Shown one piece after another: positions 4,642-6,721 of a stretch of 6,721 nucleotides of DNA. Under the pieces are notes generated by a model, which was not told the origin of the DNA, did not search any database, and saw only the letters and a list, made by a program, of their open reading frames with translations. Both the position numbers and the translations under genes were made by a program. The stretch lies in the NCBI GenBank assembly GCA_025922735.1, contig JAICHI010000061.1, positions 1 to 6,721 of the forward strand, in the 5' to 3' direction. The number at the start of each line of letters is the position of its first letter. Position 1 is the stretch's first letter. This DNA comes from Nitrososphaeraceae archaeon (GTDB lineage: Archaea > Thermoproteota > Nitrososphaeria > Nitrososphaerales > Nitrososphaeraceae).

Positions 4642-5424
4642 ATGGTCTTTGGCAGGGACATCCGGCTTTCGAGGATATTGAATGACGGCAAAATGCTGTG
4701 CATTCCAATGGACCATGGTATAAGCAATGGTCCCATTAGGGGACTAGAAGACGTTCATGGCATGATCTATCAATGCGCCTCTGCTGGACTCACCTGTGTC
4801 CTTGTCAACAAAGGCATCATCAAGACTATGCCAAGGCCGCCAGATATTGGATTGATAGTACACTTTTCCGGCAGTACATCCATAGGTCCAGCACCAAACA
4901 GAAAGATGCTGATTGGAAGTGTCGAAGAAGCGATCAGACTCGGAGCCGATGCAGTTTCTCTTCATATTAATATTGGTTCAAAAGAAGAGCCTGAGATGCT
5001 GCAAAAGCTTGGTATGATATCTGATAAGTGCGACGAATGGAGTCTTCCTCTGGTTGCGATGATGTACCCGCGCGGAGAGAACATTAAAAACCCTCATGAC
5101 CCGGAGATCGTCGCACATGCTGCAAGAGTGGGTGCTGAAGCCGGCGCAGACATTGTAAAAACAGTATACACCGGTGATCTGAATTCTTTTAAGCGGGTTG
5201 TTAGGAGCTGTCCCGTGCCTGTGGTAATTGCTGGCGGACCCAAGGCCAGTAGCGACAGAGAAATTTTGGAGATGTGCTATGGGGCAATGGCAGCAGGCGC
5301 AAAGGGCGTGACGTTTGGCCGCAACATTTTCCAACACAAGAATCCGCCTGCAATGGTACGCGCATTACAGAAGATCATAATTGGAAACAGAAATGTTAGA
5401 GAGGCTCTGAAAGAACTTGACTGA
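4642..5424 (+). CDS. aroA': 2-amino-3,7-dideoxy-D-threo-hept-6-ulosonate (ADH) synthase
   Basis: A 260-residue class I aldolase-like TIM-barrel enzyme. It condenses L-aspartate semialdehyde with a 6-deoxy-5-ketofructose phosphate to give ADH, the first step of the archaeal route to 3-dehydroquinate. The residues expected from the Methanocaldococcus MJ0400 enzyme are present at a constant offset: D24 in IPMDHG, Y142 in MMYPRG and the Schiff-base lysine K173 in DIVKTVYTGD. The phosphate-binding loops VIAGGPK (195-201) and GVTFGRNIFQ (222-231) are also intact. The protein starts directly at the first helix (MVFGRDIRLSRIL) and is about a dozen residues shorter than MJ0400 at the N-terminus. It is followed with an 8-nt overlap by the gene for the next enzyme. 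The alternative, a fructose-bisphosphate aldolase of the FbaB/DhnA family, is less likely given this neighbour. Confidence 0.93.
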   Translation: MVFGRDIRLSRILNDGKMLCIPMDHGISNGPIRGLEDVHGMIYQCASAGLTCVLVNKGIIKTMPRPPDIGLIVHFSGSTSIGPAPNRKMLIGSVEEAIRLGADAVSLHINIGSKEEPEMLQKLGMISDKCDEWSLPLVAMMYPRGENIKNPHDPEIVAHAARVGAEAGADIVKTVYTGDLNSFKRVVRSCPVPVVIAGGPKASSDREILEMCYGAMAAGAKGVTFGRNIFQHKNPPAMVRALQKIIIGNRNVREALKELD

Positions 5425-6481
5425 TCTCAAACCAAAAGAGCTGATTGTCAAGCCAACTGTAGCAATATCTTCTCTTGGCGACTTTCTATCAAAACTAAAG
5501 GAAAAGGGCAATTTGATAGTCAACGTTGATCCCAAGCTAGCTGGCGGGAGGTTCCGAACAATATATGAGTCAGAGGACGCTGACATCGTGATCTGCACGA
5601 CTTTTGATCAATTGAAATCGCTCAAGGCGTCTGGCAAGAGCGTTGGATATTTCAAGAAAGTAATGAGCAACCTTGACGTCGATGATATTGAAAGAGCAAC
5701 AGAGATTGGAGCAGAACTTGTAATTGTTGACACATCAACATGGAAGATAATTCCGCTTGAAAATATTATTGCCAAACTACACAAGTCTAAAGCAAGAGTG
5801 TTCGCCACAGCAAAAAGTTCGCAAGAGGTTGCGACACTGTTTGCAGTCCTTGAGCTAGGAGTCGATGGGGTAATTCTATCGACAGATAGCGAAGAGGAAG
5901 TCGACAGGGTGAGACAGCAACTAACTAATGCAAGGTTCCTTATTACGCCAGCTAGGATTATGGAGGTAAAAGACGTCGGCACCGGGGAGCGGGTCTGTGT
6001 AGACACCGCTTCTATGATGGGGATGGGAGAAGGCATGTTGGTTGGAAGCAGATCAAACTTTATGCTTTTAGTACACAATGAATCAGTCGGATCCTCTTTT
6101 ACCTCGCCCCGGCCATTCAGGGTTAACGCTGGTGCAGTATATTGTTATACAATAGTGCCTGGTGGAGGAACGCGCTATCTTTCCGAGATCGAATCGGGAA
6201 GCGAAGTGTGGATCGTTAACAAGGAAGGTATTGCAAGAAGTGCTGTCGTCGGGAGATCAAAAATAGAGACGCGACCGCTGAGACTAATACGCGCAGAGAT
6301 CGACGGTGAGAAAGGCACCGTTATTTTACAAAACGCTGAGACGATACGGCTAATATCCAAGGATGGCAAGCTGTTATCCGTAACTGATGTAAAAGTCGGG
6401 GATGAGGTACTGGGCTATGCCAAGCAAGCAGGGGGCCGCCACTTTGGGATGGAAGTCGACGAATTCATCGTTGAAAAATAA
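5417..6481 (+). CDS. aroB': 3-dehydroquinate synthase II (ADH deaminating/cyclising)
   Basis: A 354-residue NAD-dependent enzyme of the archaeal MJ1249 type. It oxidatively deaminates ADH and cyclises the product to 3-dehydroquinate, feeding aromatic amino-acid synthesis in the cytosol. Family motifs are clear: VGTGERVCVDTASMMGMGEG (187-206), LVGSRSNFMLLVHNES (208-223), PFRVNAGAVYCY (233-244), the glycine-rich VPGGGTRYLSEI, GRSKIETRPLRLIRAE (279-294) and the diagnostic C-terminal GGRHFGMEVDEFIVEK (339-354). The start is TTG, eight bases inside the end of the ADH synthase gene: a stop codon lies three codons upstream and the next in-frame ATG is far inside the protein. A gagg (5401-5404) lies 12 nt before the TTG, a weak and distant Shine-Dalgarno. 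The overlap suggests translational coupling with the preceding gene. It is unrelated to bacterial AroB. Confidence 0.95.
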   Translation: MTDLKPKELIVKPTVAISSLGDFLSKLKEKGNLIVNVDPKLAGGRFRTIYESEDADIVICTTFDQLKSLKASGKSVGYFKKVMSNLDVDDIERATEIGAELVIVDTSTWKIIPLENIIAKLHKSKARVFATAKSSQEVATLFAVLELGVDGVILSTDSEEEVDRVRQQLTNARFLITPARIMEVKDVGTGERVCVDTASMMGMGEGMLVGSRSNFMLLVHNESVGSSFTSPRPFRVNAGAVYCYTIVPGGGTRYLSEIESGSEVWIVNKEGIARSAVVGRSKIETRPLRLIRAEIDGEKGTVILQNAETIRLISKDGKLLSVTDVKVGDEVLGYAKQAGGRHFGMEVDEFIVEK

Positions 6482-6488
6482 TAGCACT

Positions 6489-6498
6489 AATTTTCTTT
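6489..6498 (+). terminator. T-rich tract after the aro genes
   Basis: Eight bases after the stop of the 3-dehydroquinate synthase gene the plus strand reads aattttcttt, with no hairpin. This is an archaeal-style oligo-T terminator, though a weak one. With the new TATA box that follows, it suggests that the aro transcript ends here. Confidence 0.35.
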
Positions 6499-6501
6499 AG
6501 G

Positions 6502-6596
6502 TCATGATTTATCGGGTTATTTCATGATTTATAAAATATTATGTCTTTGCTCAAAGCTAATTTTCATATGGCCATGGCGGCGCTATGATAAATCAT
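6502..6596. repeat. Three copies of an atgatttat motif around a promoter
   Basis: The 11-mer tcatgatttat occurs at 6502-6512 and again at 6522-6532, exactly 20 bp apart (about two helical turns). The reverse complement of atgatttatc (6504-6513) recurs as gataaatcat at 6587-6596, over the start codon of the downstream frame. The second copy overlaps the TATA box. Same-face repeats plus an inverted copy suggest operator sites for a regulator of the gene that follows. The motif is A/T-rich, so a chance contribution cannot be excluded. Confidence 0.5.
6528..6540 (+). promoter_or_regulatory. TATA box upstream of the right-edge frame
   Basis: The stretch tttataaaatatt is the best TATA match in the window. 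It predicts transcription from about 6560, giving a leader of roughly 25 nt to the ATG at 6585, or about eight to the ATG at 6568. The latter opens a six-codon frame (MAMAAL) whose stop overlaps the ATG at 6585 as ATGA. It is evidence that a new transcription unit begins after the aro pair. Confidence 0.5.
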
Positions 6597-6721
6597 ATTG
6601 AAAGGCGAAAAGATATTGCGACACTAGCAGGTCTTTATGAGTCCTCCAGCGCAAATGCTTGTACCGCCAATTGCAAGACTGCTATTAGTAATCACAAAAA
6701 ATGTGAAAGTCATGCGTACTA
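6585..6721 (+). CDS. Possible 5' end of a gene leaving the right edge
   Basis: An ATG at 6585 opens a frame that runs 45 codons to the window edge (begins MINHIERRKDIATLAG). It has three cysteines in its last third (CTANC ... CESH) and no family I recognise. In particular it lacks the CVSI-type opening of a type I dehydroquinate dehydratase, the next enzyme of the pathway. A strong TATA box lies upstream. A second frame starting at 6637 (MSPPAQMLVPPIARLLLVIT) is also open to the edge and reads as hydrophobic protein, so the true frame is uncertain. Confidence 0.3.
   Translation, partial: MINHIERRKDIATLAGLYESSSANACTANCKTAISNHKKCESHAY

Noticed and set aside
5608..6078. 156-codon minus-strand frame
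   Set aside because: Antisense to dehydroquinate synthase II; low-complexity Ser/Thr/Ile-rich product, clearly a shadow.

Overview
The window looks like a stretch of an ammonia-oxidising-type archaeal chromosome (Thaumarchaeota/Nitrososphaerota, probably near Nitrososphaerales). The evidence is an archaeal two-subunit DNA primase, the archaeal alternative entry to the shikimate pathway (ADH synthase plus 3-dehydroquinate synthase II), A/T-rich TATA-like boxes about 26-34 nt upstream of starts with almost no Shine-Dalgarno sequences (leaderless or near-leaderless mRNAs), and several TTG starts. The lineage call comes from reading the proteins, not from a database search.

Layout. Left block, minus strand (about 1-2595): priL -> priS overlap by ATGA and form a primase operon. 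An unrecognised 88-aa reading frame lies 48 nt downstream of priS, and a further minus-strand gene may start at position 34 and leave the window. Divergent from priL, with 99 bp between the starts, is nfo (endonuclease IV, AP-site repair) on the plus strand (2695-3555). nfo converges, with an 18-bp gap, on two small minus-strand genes: a 105-aa single-pass membrane protein and a 63-aa C2H2 zinc-finger protein with a TTG start.

A 517-bp non-coding stretch (4125-4641) follows. It holds a perfect 32-bp palindrome, two adjacent hairpins, an inverted repeat around a TATA-like core, and at its two ends the promoters of the zinc-finger gene and the aro operon. The aro operon (4642-6481, plus strand) encodes 2-amino-3,7-dideoxy-D-threo-hept-6-ulosonate (ADH) synthase and 3-dehydroquinate synthase II, which overlap by 8 nt. 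Together they make 3-dehydroquinate for aromatic amino acids without DAHP synthase or AroB. The operon seems to end there: a T-rich tract, a new TATA box and repeated 10-11-bp motifs precede a partial reading frame that runs off the right edge and does not look like AroD.

How the genes fit together: priL/priS make primers for replication and nfo cleaves abasic sites, so the left half is a replication/repair neighbourhood with one compact bidirectional promoter. The right half is a separate metabolic unit. I see no tRNA, rRNA, CRISPR array, insertion sequence or phage gene. I do not see a clearly new multi-gene system. The items most worth a second look are the palindrome, substituted nucleotide-site residues in PriS, and the operator-like repeats at the right edge.
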